DNA from: JBCBKP01 sp038521625
GTDB lineage: Bacteria > Planctomycetota > Phycisphaerae > Phycisphaerales > UBA1924
Assembly (NCBI GenBank): GCA_038521625.1
Contig: JBCBKP010000018.1
Coordinates: 1-64,000 of the forward strand
Length of the DNA stretch: 64,000 nt
Direction: 5' to 3'
The position numbers and the translations under genes were made by a program. Position 1 is the first letter of the stretch. Each line of letters opens with the position of its first letter. A model generated the notes under the pieces. That model did no database searches. It was not told the DNA's origin and saw nothing but the letters and a program-made list of their open reading frames with translations. Positions 8,923 through 16,942 of this stretch are shown one piece after another.

Positions 8923-9065
8923 CCCCTCCGGGGGCCGGCGCCCATGGCCGGGCGTGAGAATTTTCGGGAGTGCGTGTCGGGGCCGCGCTCTGGGTTGCGG
9001 CTGGACTGTCCGGCGGGGATCGGCCCGGCCGGAACCAAGCCAGCCAGCCCGGAGGAGCCCCGACC

Positions 9066-10511
9066 ATGTCCCGTACCGCAACCATCGCCGCGCTGGCGCT
9101 CGTCGCCGGCGCCGCGGCCGCGCAGCCCCAGTTCACGTTCCAGCGGATCGCCGGCACCGGCACCGTCGTCCCGGGCGACCCCTCGGGATCGCTGGAGAAC
9201 GTGGCGCTCGGCTCCGCGGCCCTGGATCTCGGCCAGGTCGCGTTCGTGGGGCTGCGCTCCCTGTCCGCGCAGGACATCTACCTCTTCGACGGCAACCAGC
9301 TCGGCGTCGTCGCCCTCACGGGCGGGACCGCGCCGTTCCTGAGCAGCTTCCGGTACGACGCTTTCGACAGCGACGTCACGATGGAGGTCGGCGCGGCCGG
9401 CGCGACGGTCGGGTTCGAAGCCCTCGATTTCTCGGACCCGAACAGCGGTCGAGAGGTCGTCGTCACCCAGACGGAGGGCGTCGCGACCAACCGGGCGGAT
9501 TCGATCTCGACCGTCAGCCCGAGCAACGGCGCCGTGTTCGCGTTCATCGATGAGCCGGCGATCAGCGGGGGGTCGGTCGTCTTCAGAGGCGAGACCATCG
9601 ATCCCATCACCTTTGACATCTTCGACGGCATCTACACCGATCTCACCGGCCCGCTGACCACCGTCGTCGACGAGAACACGCCCGTGCCCGGGCTCCCGGA
9701 GTTCGGGTTCACTTCGTTCGACCAGAACGTCGCCTTCGACGACACCTTCGGCATCGAGGCACGGTTCTCGAACGGGCCCGACGTCGGCACCATGATCCTC
9801 ACGGTCACGCCGGACGGCGTGATCACGGATATCGCCAATAGCATCAACACACCGAACCCGAGCACGGGCGTTCGGTTCGGAGACGTCGACGGGCCCGACG
9901 TGAGCGGCTCGCACATCGTCTTTGGCGGCTCCGACATCGACGGCGCCCCGGGGATCTACGCGGACTTCGGGGCCGGGCTCATCATCATCGCCGATCTCAA
10001 CACGCCGGTCCCGGGCCAGCTCGCTGCCGAGTTCTCTGGCTTCAGCCTGGATGATCTCAGCATCGAGGGCCGGCGCATCGTCTTCCGCGGAATCTTCAGC
10101 AACGGCACCGAGGACGGCGTCTATCTCTGGGACGACGGGATTCTCTCGCGCGTCGTCGACTCGACTCAGGCGATCGGAGGACAAGAGCTCAGCATCCTCG
10201 GCGTCCGGCAGACCGGCGCGATCAGCGGCGACCAGATCGCCTTCGGCGCCGGATTCGACGACGGCTCGACCGCGATCTACCTCGCCACCAGCTCGAGCTC
10301 TTGCAGCGCCGCGGATCTTGCGGGACCGTTCGGCGTGATCAGCCAGGCGGACGTGGCGGAGTTCGTCGAGCGGTTCTTTGCGAACGACCCGGGGGTCGCG
10401 GCGCTCGCCGCCCCGACCGACGTGGTCAGCCAGACGGACGTCTTGGCGTTCGTCGAGCTGTTCTTCGTCGGATGCCCGTCGGCCGTCACGATCCCCATCG
10501 ACTTCGACTGA
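9066..10511 (+). CDS. Secreted protein with C-terminal GC-type dockerin
   Basis: 481 residues. Signal peptide MSRTATIAALALVAGAAAAQ. The body consists of several repeats of about 65-70 residues, each ending like GIYTDLTGPLTTVVDENT-PVPG, GIYADFGAGLIIIADLNT-PVPG and GVYLWDDGILSRVVDSTQ, probably blades of a beta-propeller-like fold. The C-terminus has two dockerin-like halves (DLAGPFGVISQADVAEFVERF and DVVSQTDVLAFVELFFVGCP) framed by Cys residues, the GC-type dockerin of Phycisphaerae, which is presumed to anchor the protein outside the cell. The start of a decayed copy follows at 10532. Confidence 0.85.
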   Translation: MSRTATIAALALVAGAAAAQPQFTFQRIAGTGTVVPGDPSGSLENVALGSAALDLGQVAFVGLRSLSAQDIYLFDGNQLGVVALTGGTAPFLSSFRYDAFDSDVTMEVGAAGATVGFEALDFSDPNSGREVVVTQTEGVATNRADSISTVSPSNGAVFAFIDEPAISGGSVVFRGETIDPITFDIFDGIYTDLTGPLTTVVDENTPVPGLPEFGFTSFDQNVAFDDTFGIEARFSNGPDVGTMILTVTPDGVITDIANSINTPNPSTGVRFGDVDGPDVSGSHIVFGGSDIDGAPGIYADFGAGLIIIADLNTPVPGQLAAEFSGFSLDDLSIEGRRIVFRGIFSNGTEDGVYLWDDGILSRVVDSTQAIGGQELSILGVRQTGAISGDQIAFGAGFDDGSTAIYLATSSSSCSAADLAGPFGVISQADVAEFVERFFANDPGVAALAAPTDVVSQTDVLAFVELFFVGCPSAVTIPIDFD

Positions 10512-10531
10512 TTCGCACAGCGACGAGAAGA

Positions 10532-10731
10532 TTGCCTCCCACGACACGCGCCACAACCACCGCCGCGCTGGTTCTCGTCGCCGGCGTCGCCGCCGCGCAG
10601 CCCAGCTTCCGGCAGATCGCCGCGACCGGCAACTCCGTCTCCCGATCGGGCCGATCGGGATCGGCACGACCGCCCTCGCCCAGCTCGCGCCGCCCGCCGG
10701 TCCGGTCGCGGAGACCGGACGCATCTGGGGC
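10532..10731 (+). pseudogene. Two fused gene remnants of secreted proteins
   Basis: Fragment A (10532 to about 10640) translates to PPTTRATTTAALVLVAGVAA plus AAQPSFRQIAATG, clearly matching the first 30 residues of the dockerin protein at 9066 (AALALVAGAAAAQ...FQRIAGTG). TTG stands where the ATG should be. Fragment B (10645-10731, another frame) reads IGTTALAQLAPPAGPVAETG, matching the signal-peptide end and PPxGPV module of the Hcp-like and beta-helix proteins. Neither continues into a domain, so both look like debris of tandem duplications. The rest of 10512-10843 shows no gene. Confidence 0.7.
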
Positions 10732-10812
10732 CGGGCCCGGCGGGTCGCCCTCAAGGGTCCGCGGCCGGCGTATTCGGGCGGTTTTCCGAGACGATGCTGG
10801 CGCTGTGCGGGG

Positions 10813-10818
10813 TAGGCT
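10813..10818 (+). promoter_or_regulatory. Candidate -10 box for the Hcp-like gene
   Basis: TAGGCT, 26 bases before the ATG at 10844, with CCGGAGAA as ribosome site between. No clear -35. Confidence 0.3.
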
Positions 10819-10843
10819 CGGTTGGGGCCACCGGAGAACCACC

Positions 10844-11479
10844 ATGCCACGCTTCGTTGCCATCGCGTTGGGCGTCATCGCGCCGCTCGCCGTCAGCACG
10901 ACCGCCATCGCCCAGATCGATCCGCCGACCGGGCCGGTCGGTGATTCCGGGCCGTCGCTCGCCCAGCTTGCCGGAGCGCCCCCCACCGCCGACACCGCCC
11001 AGGCCTACATCTCGGTCCGCCTCGAAGCGAACGGCACGCTGATCACGCGCGGCTCGGAGACTCCAGACCCGACCGATCCTGAGTTTCTGGTGCTGACCGG
11101 GTTCCAGTTCGAGGTCAACGTGGATCGCGACGCCGGCAGCGGTCTAGCGACCGGGCGCCGGACGTATGAGCCGATCGTGTTCCGCAAGCGGATCGACAAG
11201 GCGAGCCCGCTCATCGCCAAATCGCTCACGAACAACGAGTCGGTCACGGGCGCATTCAAGTTCTTCCGCCCGAGCCCGGCGGGCGACGGCGCGACCGAGC
11301 ACTACTACACCATCGAGTTCGCCGATGCGCAGGTCGTCTCGCTCCGGCACCTGACGGTCCCGCTGGCCGCGGGCGAGTACACGCACGAGGAGGCCGTCGG
11401 CGTTATATTCAGGAACGTCACGTACCGCCACGAGCCGAGCGGGATCGAGCACACCGATACGGTCGGGACGGGCGTTTGA
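10844..11479 (+). CDS. Secreted Hcp-like (type VI tube fold) protein
   Basis: 211 residues. Signal peptide MPRFVAIALGVIAPLAVSTTAIAQ, then the module IDPPTGPVGDSG, then an Hcp-family domain. Family marks are RDAGSGLATGRRTYEPIVFRK, RIDKASPLIAKSLTNNESV, FKFFRPSPAGDGATEHYYTI and a terminal VIFRNVTYRHE (compare the RDAxSGLPTGKR / PIxITKxxDKxxPLL / YYTIxLxxAxIVSI consensus of Hcp). Classical Hcp is cytoplasmic and forms the T6SS tube. A Sec signal peptide and the absence of any T6SS gene here argue for a periplasmic or surface role. The ribosome site CCGGAGAA precedes ATG 10844. Confidence 0.83.
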   Translation: MPRFVAIALGVIAPLAVSTTAIAQIDPPTGPVGDSGPSLAQLAGAPPTADTAQAYISVRLEANGTLITRGSETPDPTDPEFLVLTGFQFEVNVDRDAGSGLATGRRTYEPIVFRKRIDKASPLIAKSLTNNESVTGAFKFFRPSPAGDGATEHYYTIEFADAQVVSLRHLTVPLAAGEYTHEEAVGVIFRNVTYRHEPSGIEHTDTVGTGV

Positions 11480-11506
11480 GCCGCGACTTGGATGTCTCGG
11501 AGAGCG

Positions 11507-12079
11507 CTAGCGCCGGCGCCGCGCCGCCACCAGGCCGCCGATCCCGAGTACGACGGTGCCCGACGGCGTCGGGATGACCGAGACGCTGCCGGAGAAGGTG
11601 ACCTCGGAGGGCGAGAGGCTGAAGGGCAGGTTCAGGTCACCGCCGGCTGGGAGCGTGCCGAGACTGATGTTGATGATGTTGAACTCGATGTCGCCGCCGC
11701 CGAGGACCACGAACGAGACCGTGAAGGCGATCGACGGGTCCATCTGACCGGGCGCCGTGTAGCTGTAGTCCTGGACGAACAGCGCCTCCATCGGGCCGAC
11801 GGCGCCGGAGCCCGACGACGCGAGCGCCGAGGCCTCGAGGCCCGGGAGCCCGACGTAGTCGATGGTCTCGATCTGGCCGAAGAATTCCTCCTCGAACGAG
11901 ATCGAGGTGATCTCGAAGCTCCAGGACAGGTTCGTCACGTCGGTGATGACGCCGAGGCTCCCGGTGCCGACGGGCGCCCCGTCGGTCGTGAACGAGAACG
12001 GGTCGGCCGCAGCGCCCGAGGCGAGGCCGGCGACCGGAGCCAGGACGGGAACGAGACGGCTGGGCGTGCTGCGTATCAT
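11507..12079 (-). CDS. Secreted protein with PEP-CTERM-like C-terminus
   Basis: 190 residues from the ATG at 12079 (MIRSTPSRLVPVLAPVAGLASGAAADPFSF), chosen because it gives a normal signal peptide and has GTGGAG just upstream. The body is beta-rich with no family I recognise. The tail SVIPTPSGTVVLGIGGLVAARRRR is a PEP-CTERM-like signal (IPTP, hydrophobic helix, four Arg). Likely exported and sorted to the surface. Convergent with the Hcp-like gene. Confidence 0.75.
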   Translation of the reverse strand: MIRSTPSRLVPVLAPVAGLASGAAADPFSFTTDGAPVGTGSLGVITDVTNLSWSFEITSISFEEEFFGQIETIDYVGLPGLEASALASSGSGAVGPMEALFVQDYSYTAPGQMDPSIAFTVSFVVLGGGDIEFNIINISLGTLPAGGDLNLPFSLSPSEVTFSGSVSVIPTPSGTVVLGIGGLVAARRRR

Positions 12080-12319
12080 GGTGCTCCACGAGGACTTCGG
12101 GCCACGGAGCGGGCGCACCTCGCGCACCCACACCGCGCGGGGACAACCTGACCCCTTCATGATCCGATCTCCAGCGTGCTCGGAATCGGACCGGCTCGCG
12201 AGATTCAAATAGGAAGACCGGCGTACGAGCCGAGCCGGTGGTTCTCCCGGGCGGGCGGGGCCGCGGGCGACCGATCTTCGCCGCTTTGCCCTTCTCGCCA
12301 CGGTCCCCTTCAATGGACC

Positions 12320-12631
12320 ATGCCCTCCGACCTCGACCGCGTCGTGACCTGGTCCAAGCGATTCGAGACCCACCTCGAGCGCCGGTACGGCGCGACCGGG
12401 CGGGGCCTGCACGAGAAGCTGGATTCGGTCGAGCGCCGGCTGCCCCGAGAGGCCGTCCGCGATCTGCGGTATCTCGCCACGATCCGCAACAAGATCGTCC
12501 ACGACGCGGACTACAAGCGGCTCGACGACCGGCGCGAGTTCAAGGCCCGCGTCCGGCGGGCCGCGAAGAAGGTCCGCCTGCGTCGGGGCCTCGTCGCCAC
12601 CCTCACCCTGGGATTGCTCGGCGGAGGCTGA
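12320..12631 (+). CDS. Small HEPN-like protein
   Basis: 103 residues, mostly alpha-helical and charged. Within LRYLATIRNKIVHDADYKRL it contains RNKIVH, an exact R-x4-H motif of the HEPN superfamily, in which this pair is often the RNase active site (toxins, defence proteins). A hydrophobic C-terminal patch GLVATLTLGLLGGG follows a basic stretch. No partner nucleotidyltransferase (MNT) or antitoxin is adjacent, so the usual toxin-antitoxin context is absent. It may alternatively be a DUF4145-like protein without RNase activity. Confidence 0.6.
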   Translation: MPSDLDRVVTWSKRFETHLERRYGATGRGLHEKLDSVERRLPREAVRDLRYLATIRNKIVHDADYKRLDDRREFKARVRRAAKKVRLRRGLVATLTLGLLGGG

Positions 12632-12731
12632 CCCCGGATCGATGCCCGCGCGGGATCCGCGCGAATGGGCCGCGGCGTGCGCGAGATTCACGCGTCGGAC
12701 GCGCAGACCCGATCACACCCGGGAGAACGCC

Positions 12732-13103
12732 ATGAGCAGCATCCCCCCCTCGATCCCGCTCCGCCTGGCCAACGCCTACGGCACCGCCGCGCCCTCTCGC
12801 GGCCCGGCGCCCGGTTCGGCGCCCAGTTCGGCGCCCTCTTCGGCCAAGCCCGAGCTGAGCCGGACCGAGCCCAAGCCGGCCCCCCGTTCGGGGACCGACG
12901 CGGACGGCCGCGCGGCCAGGCTGGCGGATCTGGCCACGCTCGTCCGGGCGCCGGTCCAGAAGGCCGCGAACCCCAAGCCAGCCGCCGCAGAGCCGGGCCG
13001 GACCGAGCCGCTGCCGTTCTATACCAACCCGGTGGAGCGGAACGCCGCGGCGACGCGGATCGTGGCGGCGAGTCTGGGGCGTTCGCTCGACACGAGCGCC
13101 TGA
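12732..13103 (+). CDS. Hypothetical Pro/Ala/Ser-rich protein
   Basis: 123 residues from ATG 12732 behind GGGAGAACGCC. The first half is low-complexity (repeated PGSAPSSAPSSAKP), the second half more ordered (RAARLADLATLVRAP, then PFYTNPVERNAAATRIVAASLGRSLDTSA). No signal peptide or membrane segment. I do not recognise the family; the layout (disordered linker plus short helices) resembles small regulatory proteins, but that is only an impression. Confidence 0.55.
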   Translation: MSSIPPSIPLRLANAYGTAAPSRGPAPGSAPSSAPSSAKPELSRTEPKPAPRSGTDADGRAARLADLATLVRAPVQKAANPKPAAAEPGRTEPLPFYTNPVERNAAATRIVAASLGRSLDTSA

Positions 13104-13109
13104 TGCTGA

Positions 13110-13146
13110 GCGCTCCGTAGCGCCCTTCGGGCGCACACTCGCTTCT
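13110..13146. repeat. Dispersed palindromic repeat
   Basis: GCTCCGTAGCGCCC-TTC-GGGCGC followed by ACACTCGCTTC. A related copy lies at 27807-27855 (GCTCCGTAGCGACC ... GCGCACTCGCTTGCC). Both sit in intergenic DNA next to a gene end or start, which suggests a small interspersed palindromic element. Confidence 0.5.
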
Positions 13147-13275
13147 TCGCGACCGCGCCGGAGTGAATCCAGCGGGCCTGAGCGGCCGCTGTCCGCCGCG
13201 CGTTCCGGATGCCCGCTCCGGGTGATCCCGACGAATCTCCGCGCGCGGGCGGCTCGGAGCGGGGAAGATGCGGGG

Positions 13276-14571
13276 ATGACCCACGACCACCCGCACGCCG
13301 GACGGCCGCACCCCTCGCCGCTGGCGCGGCACTTCCCGCTGGACCCCGCGGTGGTGTTCCTGAACCATGGGTCGTTCGGCTGCTGCCCGAACCAGGTGCT
13401 CGAGAAGCAGGCCGAGTACCGAGACCTGATGGAGGCCGAGCCGGTCCGGTTCTTCAACCAGACGCTGTACGAGCTGACGGACCGGTCGCGGGAGGCGATC
13501 GCGCGGACGCTGGGCGGGGCCCCGGAAGACTTCGTCTTCGTGCCCAACGCGACGACGGGGGTCGCGACCGTGATCGACAACCTGCTGCCGACGCTGGGGC
13601 CGGGCGACGAGCTGATCGCGGCGGTGGACGAGTACCCGGCGTGCCGGCACATCTTCGAGCGCGCGGCCGGGCGGACCGGCGCGACGTTCCGGACGTTCCC
13701 GATCTCGCATGACCGGACGATCACGCCGGAGATGCTGTTCGACACGGTCCTGGCGCAGGTCAGCGAGCGGACCAGGCTGGTGCTGCTGAGCCACGTGACG
13801 AGCCCGTCGGCGCTGGTGCTGCCGGTCGAGCGTCTGGTGCCGGCGCTGCGCGAGCGGGGCGTCGAGTGCCTGGTCGACGGGGCGCACGCCCCGGGCTCGC
13901 TGCCGGTCTCGTTCAGGGACTTCGACCCGGCGTACTACCTCTGGAACTGCCACAAGTGGTTCTGTTCGCCCAAGGGCGTCGCCGTGATGCGGGTCCGGGC
14001 GGACCTGCGCGCGACGTTCCGACCGATGGTGCTCTCGAACGAGGCGCACCTGGACCGCGGCTACGGCGGTCGGAGCAAGTACAGCAACGAGTTCGACTAC
14101 GTCGGGACGGACGATTACACGGCGCGGTTCGCGGTCGCCGACGCGATCGGCGCGATGCCACGGATCGCCGCCGAGGGCGGGCACGCCGGCTGGGCGGGGA
14201 TCATCGCCCATAACCACGGGCTGGTGCTGAGGGGTCGCGAGATCCTGGCGGACGCGCTGGGGGTCGAGCCGCGGATCGACCCGGCGTGCATCGCGGCGAT
14301 CGCGACCTTGCCGCTGCCGGACGTGCCGGAGTCGCACCTCGAGCGGCTGGGTTCGCGGCCGACGATCTACGCGGACGCGCTGCAGGACGCGCTGGTGGGC
14401 CGGCACGGGGTCCAGGTGCCGGTGTGGCGGACGGGCTCGCAGCTCGGCGGGGACCGGTTCGACGGTCGGCGGTACATCCGGATCTCGGCGCAGCTGTACA
14501 ACAGCGAGGAGCAGTACCGTTTCCTGGCGCGGGCGCTGCTGGAGGAGTTGGAGCGGGAGCTGGCCGGGTGA
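13276..14571 (+). CDS. PLP-dependent aminotransferase class V-fold enzyme (isopenicillin-N-epimerase-like)
   Basis: 431 residues, fold-type I PLP enzyme. FLNHGSFGCCPN near the N-terminus and the PLP-lysine context YLWNCHKWFCSPKGVAVMRV match the isopenicillin N epimerase/cysteine desulfurase-like branch; VDGAHAPG is the cofactor aspartate region. Such proteins act as epimerases, lyases or desulfurases, and the substrate cannot be assigned. Start ATG 13276 follows GGGGAAG at 13261-13267. Confidence 0.85.
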   Translation: MTHDHPHAGRPHPSPLARHFPLDPAVVFLNHGSFGCCPNQVLEKQAEYRDLMEAEPVRFFNQTLYELTDRSREAIARTLGGAPEDFVFVPNATTGVATVIDNLLPTLGPGDELIAAVDEYPACRHIFERAAGRTGATFRTFPISHDRTITPEMLFDTVLAQVSERTRLVLLSHVTSPSALVLPVERLVPALRERGVECLVDGAHAPGSLPVSFRDFDPAYYLWNCHKWFCSPKGVAVMRVRADLRATFRPMVLSNEAHLDRGYGGRSKYSNEFDYVGTDDYTARFAVADAIGAMPRIAAEGGHAGWAGIIAHNHGLVLRGREILADALGVEPRIDPACIAAIATLPLPDVPESHLERLGSRPTIYADALQDALVGRHGVQVPVWRTGSQLGGDRFDGRRYIRISAQLYNSEEQYRFLARALLEELERELAG

Positions 14572-14596
14572 CCGGCGCCGAGGGAGGGATCGCGGT

Positions 14597-16930
14597 TTGT
14601 GGTGGATGATCGGCGGCTGGGTCGTGACGGCGCTGGGGCTCGGCCTCGTCGGCTGGGCCATGTTCGCCGACCGAGCGCGCGGGCGGCGACGCTGCCGGCG
14701 CTGCTGGTACGACATGGTCGCGGTCGACGGCTTGCTGTGTCCGGAGTGCGGGCACGAGCACCGCGATGCCCGGCGGCTGCTGGCGACCCGCCGCCGCTGG
14801 GCGTTCGTCTGGCTGGCATTGGTGCCGCTGCTCGGCGGCTGGGCGCTGCGTCTGACGCCGAAGTATCAGCGCGGGGGTGTGGCGGCGATCACGCCGGACT
14901 TCGTCGTGGCACTGAATGCGAGCTCGTGGTCCGGTCCGGCACTGGCGCAGACCGATCATCGTTACCGGCGCCGCGTCGATCGGCTCATGCGGGACGAGGA
15001 TGTCTCGGATTCGACGCGCAGGCTGGTCGTCGACCGAGCGCTCCGAGTTCTCGCCGACGCAGACGCATCAAACAATCGGCGTGCCGGGGCGGCATCGATC
15101 CTCTTTCATTCCAGCCGGGAATACAGTCGCTGGCGCGAGTCACTGATGTCGATCGAGCATTGGAGCTCGCTCGGGCTCGAGGCGCCCGAGCGGCACGTCA
15201 CCGGCGCGGCGCACGACCGCTCGTATGCGAGCTTCAGCGGCGACCGCTACACCACGTACATCGACGCGACACTCGCGGGTTTACGATCCACTGATCCGGC
15301 AACGCAGCAGGAAGCCACCTACCTCGCGAATCAGCTCGTCCCTTTACGTCGCCCGGGGCCCGACGACGAGCTTGTCGATGATGATGCGTTCGCGGCGTAC
15401 CGCCGCCTGTACGGCACCGTAGCCTCCTTCGCGAGCGCGCCCGGCGGGCTCGGCGAGTCGACGCTCGCGTGGCTCGGGTCTGAGTCGCATCCTGAGTTGT
15501 GGTCCCTCGTGCCCAGGCTCTCCAGGCTCGGCTGGCCGGAACAGACGACGTCGGTCGCGGAGCTCCGCGCCTGGCGCGACCTCGATCCGCCCGCCTTGTT
15601 CGAGCGGATGCGGCGAGCGACCGCGCATGAGGATGAGCGCGTGGTGGTCCTCGCGCTCTTGGGTCTGGCCTCGCCGATCGAGGGCTCGCCAAGCCCGGAG
15701 GCCGCGGAGGCCGAGCTGCGTGCGGCGCTTGAGAGAGATTCGGCGCTCGTGCGTTCGGTCGCCCTCTGGGTACTCGCTCAGTGGGCGGACCAGGCCCTCG
15801 TCTCGCTCGACGCGTCGGTTCTCGCAGAAGCCCTCGCGGACGACGACGTCGAGGTCTGGTCTCAGGCGGCCCTTCTCGCGGACTGTTGTCACGACGACGA
15901 TCGGATCCGCAATCGCCTCGTCTCGATCCTGATGCGGGGTTTGCCGGCTGCGCATGAGGGGCAGCGCGGCTGGAAATGGGCGGCTCGCGGATTGCGCGAT
16001 GCGCCGCCGCAGCCAATGCTCATAGATTGGCTCGTCGAGCGGATCACTTCCGGGCCGCCGGACGACGAGGGTCGGCTCGCCGCGTGGACAGAGGTGTTCG
16101 ACGTCGCGTCATTGGCCGGTGAGGACCCGCGCCTGCTCGCGTGGCTCGAGGATGTCGTACGGCGGGGCCCTCCGGCGCGGCCCGAGCGCGCCGAGGACGA
16201 GCCGTACCGGGCGTTCCGACCGGACTTCAATCCGGCGTACGACGCCTGGACGGAGTCGCTTGATCTGTTGAGTGAGATCGATCCATTGATGGCCGAGACG
16301 CTCGTCCTTGAGTGGATCGAGCGAGAGTCGTACTCGGATCGTGCGCTGGACGAGATCGCGAACTTTCTGAACTGGGAGAGCCCTCGCGGCGATTGGTCGT
16401 CGCTCGAAGAGCTGGCAGCCCGGCTCTACATGGAGGACGATCGAGCCAAGCGCCGCTTGCTCGGCGCGAAGATTCTGGAGGGGCTACGGCGAGCGCCGGA
16501 CGCGGCGTATCGGCGCGCCGTCGCAGATCTGGCCGATGCATCGACCGCGCCCGACGCCCAGGATGCCGCGTGGTGGCTCGCCCATATCGATGCGGAAGCG
16601 TGGCTCGGGGCAGAGCCGGACACGCTCGACACGCTCGAAGGCGCCTACTTGCGATCTCGGGACACGCGGCGCCGCCGGCTGATCGCGGCCGTCCTCGAAG
16701 AGCTGGAGATCGTCTCTCCGGCGCTTGTCGCCGATGCGCGGACCGAGCTGCTCGCGACCGACGACGAGGCCGTGCAGAGCACGTGTCTGATGCTGCTCGG
16801 CCTCGCGGAGTTCGATCGACCTGACAGTGAACTCAGGCTGAAGTTGGTCGAGCTCAGCGGCTCAAACGACTTCGAGTTCTCGGGAGTGGACTTCATCTTA
16901 TCGCGACTGCAGAGAGCGTCGGAAGACTGA
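14597..16930 (+). CDS. Membrane protein with zinc ribbon and HEAT-like repeats
   Basis: 777 residues. A first membrane helix (GGWVVTALGLGLVGWAMFA) is followed by a zinc ribbon CRRCWYDM...LLCPECGHE (about residues 34-52), a second helix (WAFVWLALVPLLGGWAL), then about 650 residues of helical, Ala/Leu/Glu-rich sequence reading like HEAT/Armadillo repeats (ALVRSVALWVLAQWADQALV). The track begins at TTG 14597, 6-8 bases after GGAGGG; ATG 14606 is the alternative. Probably a scaffold facing the cytoplasm. No enzyme motif seen. Confidence 0.75.
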   Translation: MWWMIGGWVVTALGLGLVGWAMFADRARGRRRCRRCWYDMVAVDGLLCPECGHEHRDARRLLATRRRWAFVWLALVPLLGGWALRLTPKYQRGGVAAITPDFVVALNASSWSGPALAQTDHRYRRRVDRLMRDEDVSDSTRRLVVDRALRVLADADASNNRRAGAASILFHSSREYSRWRESLMSIEHWSSLGLEAPERHVTGAAHDRSYASFSGDRYTTYIDATLAGLRSTDPATQQEATYLANQLVPLRRPGPDDELVDDDAFAAYRRLYGTVASFASAPGGLGESTLAWLGSESHPELWSLVPRLSRLGWPEQTTSVAELRAWRDLDPPALFERMRRATAHEDERVVVLALLGLASPIEGSPSPEAAEAELRAALERDSALVRSVALWVLAQWADQALVSLDASVLAEALADDDVEVWSQAALLADCCHDDDRIRNRLVSILMRGLPAAHEGQRGWKWAARGLRDAPPQPMLIDWLVERITSGPPDDEGRLAAWTEVFDVASLAGEDPRLLAWLEDVVRRGPPARPERAEDEPYRAFRPDFNPAYDAWTESLDLLSEIDPLMAETLVLEWIERESYSDRALDEIANFLNWESPRGDWSSLEELAARLYMEDDRAKRRLLGAKILEGLRRAPDAAYRRAVADLADASTAPDAQDAAWWLAHIDAEAWLGAEPDTLDTLEGAYLRSRDTRRRRLIAAVLEELEIVSPALVADARTELLATDDEAVQSTCLMLLGLAEFDRPDSELRLKLVELSGSNDFEFSGVDFILSRLQRASED

Positions 16931-16942
16931 GACAAGCCGGCC

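Noticed and set aside
10844..11479. True type VI secretion locus
   Set aside because: No TssB/C, VgrG, ClpV or membrane complex gene in the window, and the protein has a signal peptide.
12320..12631. Toxin-antitoxin pair with the following small gene (12732-13103)
   Set aside because: The next gene is a 100-base-distant, Pro-rich disordered protein without nucleotidyltransferase or antitoxin motifs.
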